Below are positions 6,696-13,272 of a stretch of 15,135 bases of DNA, piece after piece. The notes below the pieces were generated by a model, which saw only the letters and a list, made by a program, of their open reading frames with translations, was not told where the DNA came from and searched no databases. Source of the stretch: Pseudomonadota bacterium (GTDB taxonomy: Bacteria > Pseudomonadota > Alphaproteobacteria > Sphingomonadales > Sphingomonadaceae). Position numbers and translations under genes: made by a program. Positions within the stretch are counted from its first letter, which is position 1. Every line of letters begins with the position of its first letter. The stretch is from positions 1 through 15,135 of the forward strand of contig JAEWIL010000141.1 in assembly GCA_023387085.1 (NCBI GenBank), given 5' to 3'.

Positions 6696-6802
6696 GGACA
6701 ATTTGTCCGCGCTCGCGCGAGGACAATGGTTGATTTTCACCGCTTAGCCGACCAAGGCTGGCCGCATGATGAATATCGCAAACATGGGACAAAAGCTTGT
6801 CC
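6696..6802. promoter_or_regulatory. Cluster of GGACAA half-sites between ankyrin and SCO1 genes
   Basis: The hexamer GGACAA or its complement TTGTCC occurs five times in 107 bp. There is a near-continuous palindrome GGACAA-T-TTGTCC at 6696-6708, a single GGACAA at 6721-6726, and a second palindrome GGACAA-AAGC-TTGTCC at 6787-6802. The last lies within codons 8-13 of the annotated SCO1 gene. The arrangement resembles an operator array in the divergent promoter region, but no regulator is known for it. Confidence 0.45.
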
Positions 6803-7410
6803 GTTCAAGTGGTCTGCTGATGATGACCGCGATGCTTGCGGCATGCAATGCCCCGTCCGGCAACACCGCCGCCACACCGCCGCTGGCGGGCGCGAAGATC
6901 GGCGGGCCGTTCACGCTCACCGATCAGGATGGCAGGACCGTTCGCGACACCGACTTCGCGGGCAAATACCGCCTTGTCTATTTCGGCTACAGCTATTGCC
7001 CCGACATCTGCCCGGTCGATTTGCAAAAGTTGATGCGCGGGCTTGCCGCGTTCGAAAAGAGCGATCCGGCGCGTGGCGCGATGATTGCGCCGATATTCGT
7101 CACCGTCGATCCCGAGCGCGATACACCCGCGACGCTGAAGCCCTTTGTCGGCCGCTACCATCCGCGGCTGCTCGGCCTCACCGGCACGCCCGAACAGATT
7201 GCGGCGATCGCCAAGGCCTATGTCGTCACCTATAACAAGGTGCCGGGATCGGCGCCCGACCGCTATTTGATGGCGCACAGCCAGCTCGCCTTCCTGATGG
7301 ACCCCGACGGCAAGCCGGTCGCGCTTCTGCCGCTCGACGATCCGTCGACCGACATCGACGAAGGCGCGCCCGACAAGGTCGCCGCCGATCTGGCGAAGTG
7401 GGTGAAGTGA
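6766..7410 (+). CDS. SCO1/SenC family copper-binding lipoprotein
   Basis: A thioredoxin-fold protein of the SCO1/SenC/PrrC family, which delivers or reduces copper for the CuA site of cytochrome c oxidase on the periplasmic face of the inner membrane. The 214-residue precursor has a lipoprotein signal: basic QKLVR, hydrophobic GLLMMTAM, and lipobox LAAC with Cys27 as the predicted lipidation site. The copper ligands are in place: C78 and C82 in FGYSYCPDICP, and the distal H171 in LMAHSQLAFL. The family segment FVTVDPERDTP is at 111-121. ATG at 6766 is preceded by AAGG at 8 nt; the next ATGs (6769, 6784) also keep the lipobox. It starts a three-gene overlapping unit. Confidence 0.95.
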   Translation: MMNIANMGQKLVRSSGLLMMTAMLAACNAPSGNTAATPPLAGAKIGGPFTLTDQDGRTVRDTDFAGKYRLVYFGYSYCPDICPVDLQKLMRGLAAFEKSDPARGAMIAPIFVTVDPERDTPATLKPFVGRYHPRLLGLTGTPEQIAAIAKAYVVTYNKVPGSAPDRYLMAHSQLAFLMDPDGKPVALLPLDDPSTDIDEGAPDKVAADLAKWVK

Positions 7411-7847
7411 ACCCGGCCGGGCGCCGCTTCTGGGAAGCGCCGCTCGCCAGCCTCGACGCGGGCGAGTGGGAAGCACTGTGCGACGGCTGCGGCAAATGCT
7501 GCCTCCACAAGCTGGAGGACGAGGAGACCGGCCGCATCTATCCGACCAATGTCGCGTGTCGCCTGCTCGACCTTACCACGGCGCGCTGCGGGGATTACAA
7601 GCATCGCCGCCGCCATGTTCCCGACTGCCTGACACTGACCAGGGCCAAGGTGGCCGACATCGAATGGTTACCGCAAACCTGCGCCTATCGGCTGCGCGCC
7701 GAAGGCGAACCGCTGCCCGACTGGCACTATCTTGTTTGCGGCGACCGCGATGCGGTCCACCGCGCAGGGCAGTCGATCGTTGGCTGGACAGTGGGCGAGG
7801 ATATGGCGGGCCCGCTGGAGAATCATCTTGTCGAACGCGTCGTCTGA
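7407..7847 (+). CDS. YcgN-family cysteine cluster protein (UPF0260)
   Basis: A 146-residue homologue of Escherichia coli YcgN, in the Zn/Fe-chelating cysteine cluster (UPF0153/UPF0260) group of unknown biochemical function. The family pattern is clear: LCDGCGKCCLHKLED with four cysteines, NVACRLLDL, RCGDYKHRR, VPDCLTLT, and EWLPQTCAYRLRAEGEPLPDWH. These cysteines are expected to bind a metal. GTG at 7407 forms a GTGA overlap with the SCO1 stop and is preferred. A GTG three codons earlier (7398) is possible. Tight coupling to SCO1 suggests a shared physiological role, possibly in metal handling, but this is inference. Confidence 0.92.
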   Translation: MNPAGRRFWEAPLASLDAGEWEALCDGCGKCCLHKLEDEETGRIYPTNVACRLLDLTTARCGDYKHRRRHVPDCLTLTRAKVADIEWLPQTCAYRLRAEGEPLPDWHYLVCGDRDAVHRAGQSIVGWTVGEDMAGPLENHLVERVV

Positions 7848-8556
7848 TCTTCGCGACGAGCGGCCGCAAATCCGTGTCGGCGAGACGAGCTGGCCCGTGC
7901 GGCTCGTCCATCACGCCCAGTCGCGCCGCTACAAGCTGATCTTCGACGGCGCGCGCGGCGAGTTGCGCCTGACCTTGCCGCGCCGTGCGAACGCGGCGCG
8001 CGCGCTTCAATGGGCGAGCGAGCAGCAGGACTGGCTCGCGGCACAGGTCGGCAAGGCCGATGCGCCGGTGATCGTCGTCCCCGGCGCGGAGGTTCCGGTG
8101 TTCGGGGCGCTGCGCCGCATCGACTGGAGCCCCGCAGCGCCGCGCGCGGTGCGGCTGACCGAAGACGCGCTCGTCGTCGGTGGTCCGGCCGAAACCGTGG
8201 GTCGCCGGATCGAGCGGTGGCTGAAGGCCGCGGCGCTGGATGTGATGACGCGCGAGAGCCATGAGATTGCCGCGCGCGCCGGGCTGAAGGTGGGCCGGAT
8301 CGGCGTCGGCGATCCGCGCAGCCGCTGGGGCAGTTGCACCCAAGACGGCGATCTGCGCTATAGCTGGCGGTTGGTGATGGCGCCCGACCATGTCCGCCGT
8401 GCCACCGTCGCGCACGAGGTCGCGCACCTGCGGCACATGGACCATAGCCCGGCCTTTCACGCGTTCGTCGATACGCTGCATGATGGCAACGTCGGCATGG
8501 CCCGGGCCTGGCTGCGCCGCGAGGGGCGCGGCTTGCACCGCTATCGGTTCAGCTAG
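7828..8556 (+). CDS. YgjP/SprT-like zinc metallopeptidase (M48-type, DUF45)
   Basis: A 242-residue protein of the YgjP-like metallopeptidase family (DUF45). The zinc site is visible as HEVAH at 196-200 with a third ligand H211 (HSPAFH). The conserved SRWGSC block is at 165-170 and a YSWRLVMAP strand at about 178-186, in family order. The N-terminal region (about 14-120) has the beta-rich half of the family, including SRRYKLIFD. The start is taken as TTG 7828, which has GGAG (7817-7820) 7 nt upstream and overlaps the YcgN gene by 20 bp. An earlier in-frame ATG at 7732 lies deep inside YcgN and is unlikely. Substrate unknown; likely cytoplasmic, as no signal peptide is seen. Confidence 0.9.
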   Translation: MSNASSDLRDERPQIRVGETSWPVRLVHHAQSRRYKLIFDGARGELRLTLPRRANAARALQWASEQQDWLAAQVGKADAPVIVVPGAEVPVFGALRRIDWSPAAPRAVRLTEDALVVGGPAETVGRRIERWLKAAALDVMTRESHEIAARAGLKVGRIGVGDPRSRWGSCTQDGDLRYSWRLVMAPDHVRRATVAHEVAHLRHMDHSPAFHAFVDTLHDGNVGMARAWLRREGRGLHRYRFS

Positions 8557-8576
8557 AAGGCGTTGCGCTGATCCAC

Positions 8577-8662
8577 ACCGTTCGCCCTGAGCTTGTCGAG
8601 GGGCCCTTCGCCCTTTTACACCCCAAGCGGGAGGACGGTGCTTCGACACACTCCGCACGACC
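8577..8662. repeat. Degenerate palindromic intergenic repeat (REP-like)
   Basis: The sequence GAGCTTGTCGA (8589-8599), just after TTCGCCCT, and its near-complement TCGACACACTC (8643-8653, two mismatches) form a long inverted pair. Each sits within its own small hairpin: GCCC/GGGC at 8584-8587 and 8601-8604, and GTGC/GCAC at 8638-8641 and 8655-8658. The pattern of GCCCTGAGCTTGTCGA beside a CTTCGACA complement is the familiar extragenic palindrome of many proteobacterial genomes. It lies between the convergent metallopeptidase and PBP genes and could act as a terminator. No T-run was seen. Confidence 0.65.
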
Positions 8663-8695
8663 CAGGTTGATGGGCCTGTTTCAGCGCTTGATACT

Positions 8696-9025
8696 CTAAT
8701 TCCCGTCGCCATTCGTGCCGCGCGGCAGCTGCCCCTTTTGCGCGGGCTGTGGCGGGGCCTTCGGCGCGGGAATAGTGACGATCTTCCCTTGCGAGGGCCG
8801 GGCGGCGGCTCCATTTTCGGCGGGCGAGCGGCGCCCGGTCTGTTCTTCGATCCACTGCTGGTTGAGCACCGGTCCAGCGTCCTGTTGCGGCTGGACTTGC
8901 GGCTCGTCCGGCTGCTGCGGAGGGCGGCTGTCATAGGGCAGCTCGATCGGCATCCCATTGTCGTCGGTCAGCCCTTCCTGGCCGGGTTCGCCCAGATAGG
9001 CGTCATTCTCGTCCTCAAGCTGCCA
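8696..9025 (-). pseudogene. In-frame 3' continuation of the PBP gene after a TAA stop
   Basis: Directly after the PBP stop (TAA, 9028-9026) the same frame stays open for 109 codons to a TAG at 8696. It begins WQLEDENDAYLGEP and continues as an acidic, then Pro/Gln-rich segment (about 20 prolines and many glutamines), ending in a Gly/Asn-rich tip. The composition resembles the disordered C-terminal tails of sphingomonad class A PBPs. The junction KLP-stop-WQLEDE would read through if TAA were GAA, a single base difference. I infer a nonsense mutation or base-call error. The alternative is a separate 85-residue gene starting at ATG 8953, but no strong ribosome binding site or family supports that. 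Confidence 0.6.
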
Positions 9026-10897
9026 TTAGGGCAGCTTGACGGCGGTGTCGAACGGTTCGACCGGACGGCCGGCAACCGCGACGCGCATATAGTCGGCAAA
9101 GGCTCTGGCCGGCGCGTGGCCGCCCTGCAGCCCGCCAACCGGCTTCGCATCGTCGCGGCCCATCCACACGCCCGTGGTCAGCCCGCTCGAAAAGCCGAGG
9201 AACCAACCGTCCTTGTTGCTCGATGTCGTGCCGGTCTTGCCCGCGACCGGACGGCCGATCTGCGCCGCGCGGCCGGTGCCGGTCGCGACCGCAGTCTGGA
9301 GCAGATCGGTGATTCCCGCCGCGACCCAATTGTCGACCAGCACCTGCCCGCGCTCGGCGGGGCGCTGGTAGAGCAGCCGTCCGTCGGCGGTCGTCACCTT
9401 GGTGATGCCATAGGGCTGCGCCGACACGCCCTTGCGCGCGACCGCAGCAAAGGCGGCGGTCATGTCGATCACGCGCACCTCGGCGCTGCCGAGCACCATC
9501 GAGGGGTGGGTGTTGATCGGTGTCGTGATGCCGAACCGGCGCGCCATATTGGCGACTGCCGAGAAACCGACCTCGTCGCCCAGCTTCGCTGCAACGGTAT
9601 TGATCGAATAGGCGAAGGCGGTACGCAGGCTGATCGGCCCCGAGAAGCGACCCGACGAGTTGCGCGGGCTCCAGCCACGGATGGTCACCGGCTCGTCGAC
9701 GACCTGCTCGTCGACCGTATGCCCCGCCTCGAGCGCGGCCATATAGACGAACAATTTCCACGCCGAACCCGGCTGGCGCAGCGCCTGCGTTGCGCGATTA
9801 TAGTTCGACGTCACATAATCGGTGCCGCCGACCATGGCACGCACGGCGCCGTCGCGGTCGATCGAAACGAGCGCCGCCTGCACACCCTTCGGCGTGTCGG
9901 CCTGGATCGCCGCAGTCGCCGCGCGCTGCATCTTGAGGTCGATCGTCGTATAGACGTCGAGCGCCTCGCCGCCCTCGTCGATCAGCATGTCGAGCTGCGG
10001 CAGCGCCCAGTCGCTGAAATAGCGTGCGCTGTTCTGCCCGGTTTCCTGCGCGAGCTGGACGTTCGCAGGTTCGGCGCTGTCGGCCTGGCTGCGCGTGATG
10101 AAACCGCCGTCGACCATCGTGTCGAGAACGACGCCGGCGCGGCCGAGCGCCGCCTGTGCGTCGGCGGTCGGCGAATAGCGCGACGGCGCCTTGACAAGAC
10201 CCGCGACCACCGCCGCCTCGGACAGCGACATCTGCGTCGCGCTGTGTCCGAAGAAACGCCGCGATGCGGCGTCGATGCCATAGCTGCCGCCGCCGAAATA
10301 AACCTTGTTGAGATAGAGTTCGAGCAGCTCGTCCTTCGAGAATTTCCATTCGAGCGCGAGCGCGAGCACCATCTCGCGCGCCTTGCGCGTCCAGGTGTAG
10401 CTGTTCGACAGAAAGATGTTGCGCGCGAGCTGCTGGGTGATCGTCGAGGCGCCCTGCATGCGGCGCCCGGTGCCATAGTGGCGGACGGCGAATACGGCGG
10501 CGCGGCTCATCCCGACGGGATCGATACCGGGATGGTAGCGAAAGCGGCGGTCCTCGACCGCGACCATCGCGTCCTGCATTACCTGCGGCGTTTCGTTGAG
10601 TGTCAGCCAGCGCCCGTAGTTCGGCCCGAGCGAGAGAAATACGGTGCCGTCGGCGGCATGGACGCGAATCGTCTGGCCGACCGGAGACTTTTTGAGCTCC
10701 TCGAAACTCGGGACGCGCTGCACCGCGATGCCGACCGCGACCGCGATGGCGACAACGCCGACGAGCGCGAGACCGAGGCCCCAGCGGACGATCCGCCCGA
10801 ACCACAGCCGTGCGCGCGATTTGGGAGCGGACGAACCGCTCCCCTTGCCTGCCGATGACGATTTACCCGAGGAAGCCTGCTGTCGTTCGCGGCGCAA
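9026..10897 (-). CDS. Bifunctional class A penicillin-binding protein (PBP1A family)
   Basis: A 623-residue peptidoglycan synthase with glycosyltransferase and transpeptidase domains, anchored in the inner membrane and facing the periplasm. Domain order: Ser/Lys-rich cytoplasmic tail (1-30), one membrane helix (about 38-60), a GT51 domain with catalytic E115 in VAVEDRRFRYHPGID and QGASTITQQLARN at 148-160, then a transpeptidase domain with active-site S378 in SAWK (378-381), SIN at 431-433 and KTGT at 554-557. All catalytic motifs are intact. The TTG start (10897) has AAGGA about 8 nt upstream. The protein stops soon after the last transpeptidase motifs. The frame continues beyond the stop, so it may be slightly truncated compared with relatives. 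It lies 56 bp downstream of msrB on the same strand. Confidence 0.95.
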   Translation of the reverse strand: MRRERQQASSGKSSSAGKGSGSSAPKSRARLWFGRIVRWGLGLALVGVVAIAVAVGIAVQRVPSFEELKKSPVGQTIRVHAADGTVFLSLGPNYGRWLTLNETPQVMQDAMVAVEDRRFRYHPGIDPVGMSRAAVFAVRHYGTGRRMQGASTITQQLARNIFLSNSYTWTRKAREMVLALALEWKFSKDELLELYLNKVYFGGGSYGIDAASRRFFGHSATQMSLSEAAVVAGLVKAPSRYSPTADAQAALGRAGVVLDTMVDGGFITRSQADSAEPANVQLAQETGQNSARYFSDWALPQLDMLIDEGGEALDVYTTIDLKMQRAATAAIQADTPKGVQAALVSIDRDGAVRAMVGGTDYVTSNYNRATQALRQPGSAWKLFVYMAALEAGHTVDEQVVDEPVTIRGWSPRNSSGRFSGPISLRTAFAYSINTVAAKLGDEVGFSAVANMARRFGITTPINTHPSMVLGSAEVRVIDMTAAFAAVARKGVSAQPYGITKVTTADGRLLYQRPAERGQVLVDNWVAAGITDLLQTAVATGTGRAAQIGRPVAGKTGTTSSNKDGWFLGFSSGLTTGVWMGRDDAKPVGGLQGGHAPARAFADYMRVAVAGRPVEPFDTAVKLP

Positions 10898-10953
10898 AGC
10901 CCGTGTCCTTCTCTTGCTGCGCCCCAGTATGCGTCAGCACCGCGAAGGCCTGA

Positions 10954-11361
10954 TCAGCCCTCGCCGCTTTTCGCCTCATCCCGCCCGCGCTCTGCGAAGT
11001 CAAGCGCCGCGCTGTTGATGCAGTATCTGAGTCCCGTCGGTCCGGGGCCGTCGGGGAAGACATGGCCCAGATGACCTTCGCATTTCGCGCAGCGCACTTC
11101 GGTGCGGACCATGCCATGGCTGACGTCGCGATGCTCGCTCACCGCGGCGTCGCCGGCGGGGGCGGTATAGCTTGGCCATCCCGAACCGCTGTCATATTTC
11201 GTGCGGCTGTCGAAAAGCGGCTCGCCGCAACCGGCGCACCGATAGATGCCGTCGCCCTTGTGGTCGGTATATTTACCGGTGAAGGCACGTTCGGTGCCGC
11301 CCTCGCGCAGCACATGATGGGCCATCGGATCGAGGGTTTTGTCTGTCTTCGGATCGGTCAT
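10954..11361 (-). CDS. msrB: Peptide methionine-R-sulfoxide reductase
   Basis: MsrB reduces the R-epimer of methionine sulfoxide in proteins. The 135-residue protein has the structural zinc site as two CxxC pairs (C42/C45 and C91/C94), the GSGWPSY motif at 59-65, the HLGHVFPDGP stretch at 97-106, and the catalytic cysteine C114 in LRYCINSAAL. Length and motif order are standard for a cytoplasmic stand-alone MsrB with no signal peptide. The ATG at 11361 is fixed by a strong AAAGGAG site 8 nt upstream; upstream in-frame codons are not needed. It lies 89 bp downstream of the type III PKS operon on the same strand and is probably transcribed on its own. Confidence 0.97.
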   Translation of the reverse strand: MTDPKTDKTLDPMAHHVLREGGTERAFTGKYTDHKGDGIYRCAGCGEPLFDSRTKYDSGSGWPSYTAPAGDAAVSEHRDVSHGMVRTEVRCAKCEGHLGHVFPDGPGPTGLRYCINSAALDFAERGRDEAKSGEG

Positions 11362-11450
11362 GCGATGATCTCCTTTCGACGCGGTTTCGCCAGCGTCGGC
11401 GTTCGTTCCAATATCGGCGCGAAGTCCCCCCGCCGCAAGGGGCGGCGCGG

Positions 11451-12554
11451 TCAACGCGCGACGATTCGCGTGGCCCGGGAGGCCATTCGCACCAGCGGCG
11501 GAAAAAGGGACGCCATGGCTGTCATCGATCCGGCCGTGCGGGGGTTTTCCCCCATCCGCCATATCAGGCTCGCGAGCGCAAACGGCCGCGCCATGCGCTG
11601 GGCCAGCGCCTTCTGAAATGCCGGCGCCGCGCCGGGGCCGCCGTCCCGCCATGCCCGAACAGCGGCGTCGGCGCTTGCGAGCGCGAGCCCCATGCCCTCG
11701 CCGGCGAGCGACGCGATGACGCCGGCCTGGTCGCCGAGCCTGAACAATCCCGGTGCCGTGTCCGCTGTCCGCCAGCCATAGGGAACATGGCCGATCGCAT
11801 CGATGCTGCGCCGCCAGTCAGTATAAGCGAGCCGCTCGCCGAGATGCGGCAGGGCCTCGCCGAGCGTGCGGAGCAGAGCATCCGGGACGCCGCCCGCTTC
11901 GTCGAGGCGCGATTTGTGGACCGCGAGGCAAAGGTTGCCACCGCCATCCTCCTGCCGCACGAGCCCGGCATAGCCGCGATCGAACAGATGCAATTCCACC
12001 GAATCGCCGATCAGGCGATCGAGCGCCGGATGCGCGGGCAACCGTAACCGCAGGCCGATCACCGGATCGCTTCGCTGCCATTCGGCGGGATCGCGGGGAA
12101 ATCCCCGAAAGCCATGCTTGCCCGCCGCAAGAAAGATCGAAGGCGCGATCAGCGCCGCGCCATCGCGCGTCCGCACCGTGCCATCTTCCAGCGCCGTTGC
12201 ATGAACCCCGCGTTCGATCCCGGCGCCCGCCGCCAGGGCTGCCGCCTGCAGCGTACCGTCGAGGCGGAGGCGCGACACGCCCATCGCCTCGGCGGGCAGC
12301 AGCGTCTCGTTCGACCGCCTGCCTGCAAACAGCCGCACGCACCGGACCGGTTGCCCGCCGAGCGCCGTGCGATCGATACCGAGCGCGCCGAGCCGCGCGA
12401 GCGTCTGCCAGCTGAGGAAGCCGCCGCACAGGGCATCGCCGGTCTCGCGCGACCGTTCGAGCAGCAGCGGCTTCCCCCCGGCCCGCGCCAGCCCGATCGC
12501 CGCCGCCGACCCCGCGGGTCCCGCGCCAACGACGATCGCCTCGGGCGCGGTCAC
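11451..12554 (-). CDS. FAD-dependent oxidoreductase of the PKS operon (geranylgeranyl reductase-like)
   Basis: A 367-residue flavoprotein of the group that includes geranylgeranyl reductases and aromatic hydroxylases. The Rossmann motif VVGAGPAGSAAAIGLARAGG sits at the N-terminus, followed by LLLERS and CGGFLSW. The second FAD motif, FRLGDQAGVIASLAGEGMGLAL, is in the C-terminal third, followed by a helical tail. No membrane anchor is clear. The GTG start (12554) gives the Rossmann fold a normal position and lies 4 bp after the methyltransferase stop; the frame is open further upstream only as an antisense shadow of that gene. Flavoproteins next to type III PKS genes in other bacteria hydroxylate or reduce the polyketide product. 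Which reaction occurs here is unknown. Confidence 0.88.
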   Translation of the reverse strand: MTAPEAIVVGAGPAGSAAAIGLARAGGKPLLLERSRETGDALCGGFLSWQTLARLGALGIDRTALGGQPVRCVRLFAGRRSNETLLPAEAMGVSRLRLDGTLQAAALAAGAGIERGVHATALEDGTVRTRDGAALIAPSIFLAAGKHGFRGFPRDPAEWQRSDPVIGLRLRLPAHPALDRLIGDSVELHLFDRGYAGLVRQEDGGGNLCLAVHKSRLDEAGGVPDALLRTLGEALPHLGERLAYTDWRRSIDAIGHVPYGWRTADTAPGLFRLGDQAGVIASLAGEGMGLALASADAAVRAWRDGGPGAAPAFQKALAQRMARPFALASLIWRMGENPRTAGSMTAMASLFPPLVRMASRATRIVAR

Positions 12555-12558
12555 GGCG

Positions 12559-13272
12559 TCACCGGATCCGCTCGACGCAGAGCCGGTAGGGAAAGCTGCG
12601 GAAGATCCGGCATTCGCTTGCTGTATCGGGTAGCGCGTCGGCGAGCATCGCCTGCCACTCAGCACGGCGAAAGCTGCGCCCGACCGATAATTGCCCGTCG
12701 CGGCGCACGATCGGATCGACCAGCGCAAGGCCCGCGAGCAGCGGATAGCCCGCGAAGGGCAGGCGCTGGCGATGGAGGTCGTTAACCAGCCAGCCGCGCG
12801 CGCATTCCCGCTCCATGAAGCGCAAAAACTCGATGCGCTGCGCGCGCGTCATATGATGGGTGACGAGGCTGGACAGGATGATATCCCACCCCTGCCCCGC
12901 CAGATCGCGGTAATCGCCGGTGATCAGCCGTGCGGTGCCGACGAGCTTTGCAGCCGCGACCGGCGCACTCTTCGGATTGAGGTCGACGCCGACAAGGTCG
13001 AGCGATACGCCGCGGGCCTCGCCCCACCGCGCGACCCGCGCCAGCATGTCGCCGGCGCCGAACCCGACGTCGAGAATGCGCAGCGGCTTCGCGTTCAGCC
13101 CGCGCGCGCGGATGCGCTCGAGAAAGCCGACCGTCGGTCGCCGCGCAAGCGTCAGCCCGTTGATCCGCGACAGGTCGGCCAGAACCCTCGCGTAGCGCGC
13201 GGGCGGCAATTCCGCGGCGTCCATCTCCTCCTCGCGCTCGATCGGCTTTGCGAGGCTGGCGAAGGGGTTCAC
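12559..13272 (-). CDS. SAM-dependent methyltransferase of the PKS operon
   Basis: A 237-residue class I methyltransferase. SAM-binding motif I is LDVGFGAGD at 68-76, followed by the acidic motif II residue D97 in VGVDLNP and DIILSSLVTHHM at about 130-141, which fills the motif IV region. The GTG start overlaps the PKS stop by 4 bp (GTGA), so translation is coupled. An internal ATG at codon 17 is an alternative. Methyltransferases beside type III PKSs methylate the phenolic or pyrone product on oxygen or carbon (for example SrsB in Streptomyces and BpsB in Bacillus). The same role is inferred here. Sequence alone cannot tell whether it acts on O or C. Confidence 0.87.
   Translation of the reverse strand: MNPFASLAKPIEREEEMDAAELPPARYARVLADLSRINGLTLARRPTVGFLERIRARGLNAKPLRILDVGFGAGDMLARVARWGEARGVSLDLVGVDLNPKSAPVAAAKLVGTARLITGDYRDLAGQGWDIILSSLVTHHMTRAQRIEFLRFMERECARGWLVNDLHRQRLPFAGYPLLAGLALVDPIVRRDGQLSVGRSFRRAEWQAMLADALPDTASECRIFRSFPYRLCVERIR

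Noticed and set aside
8696..8953. Independent small 85-residue proline-rich gene
   Set aside because: It is in the same frame as the PBP gene, and the coding-like sequence continues upstream of its ATG right up to the PBP stop, so an interrupted tail explains it better; not fully excluded.
8738..10858. A 706-codon open frame on the plus strand opposite the PBP gene
   Set aside because: It is antisense to a protein with complete catalytic motifs, its translation is rich in Arg, His and Asp without any family pattern, and long antisense frames are normal in GC-rich DNA.
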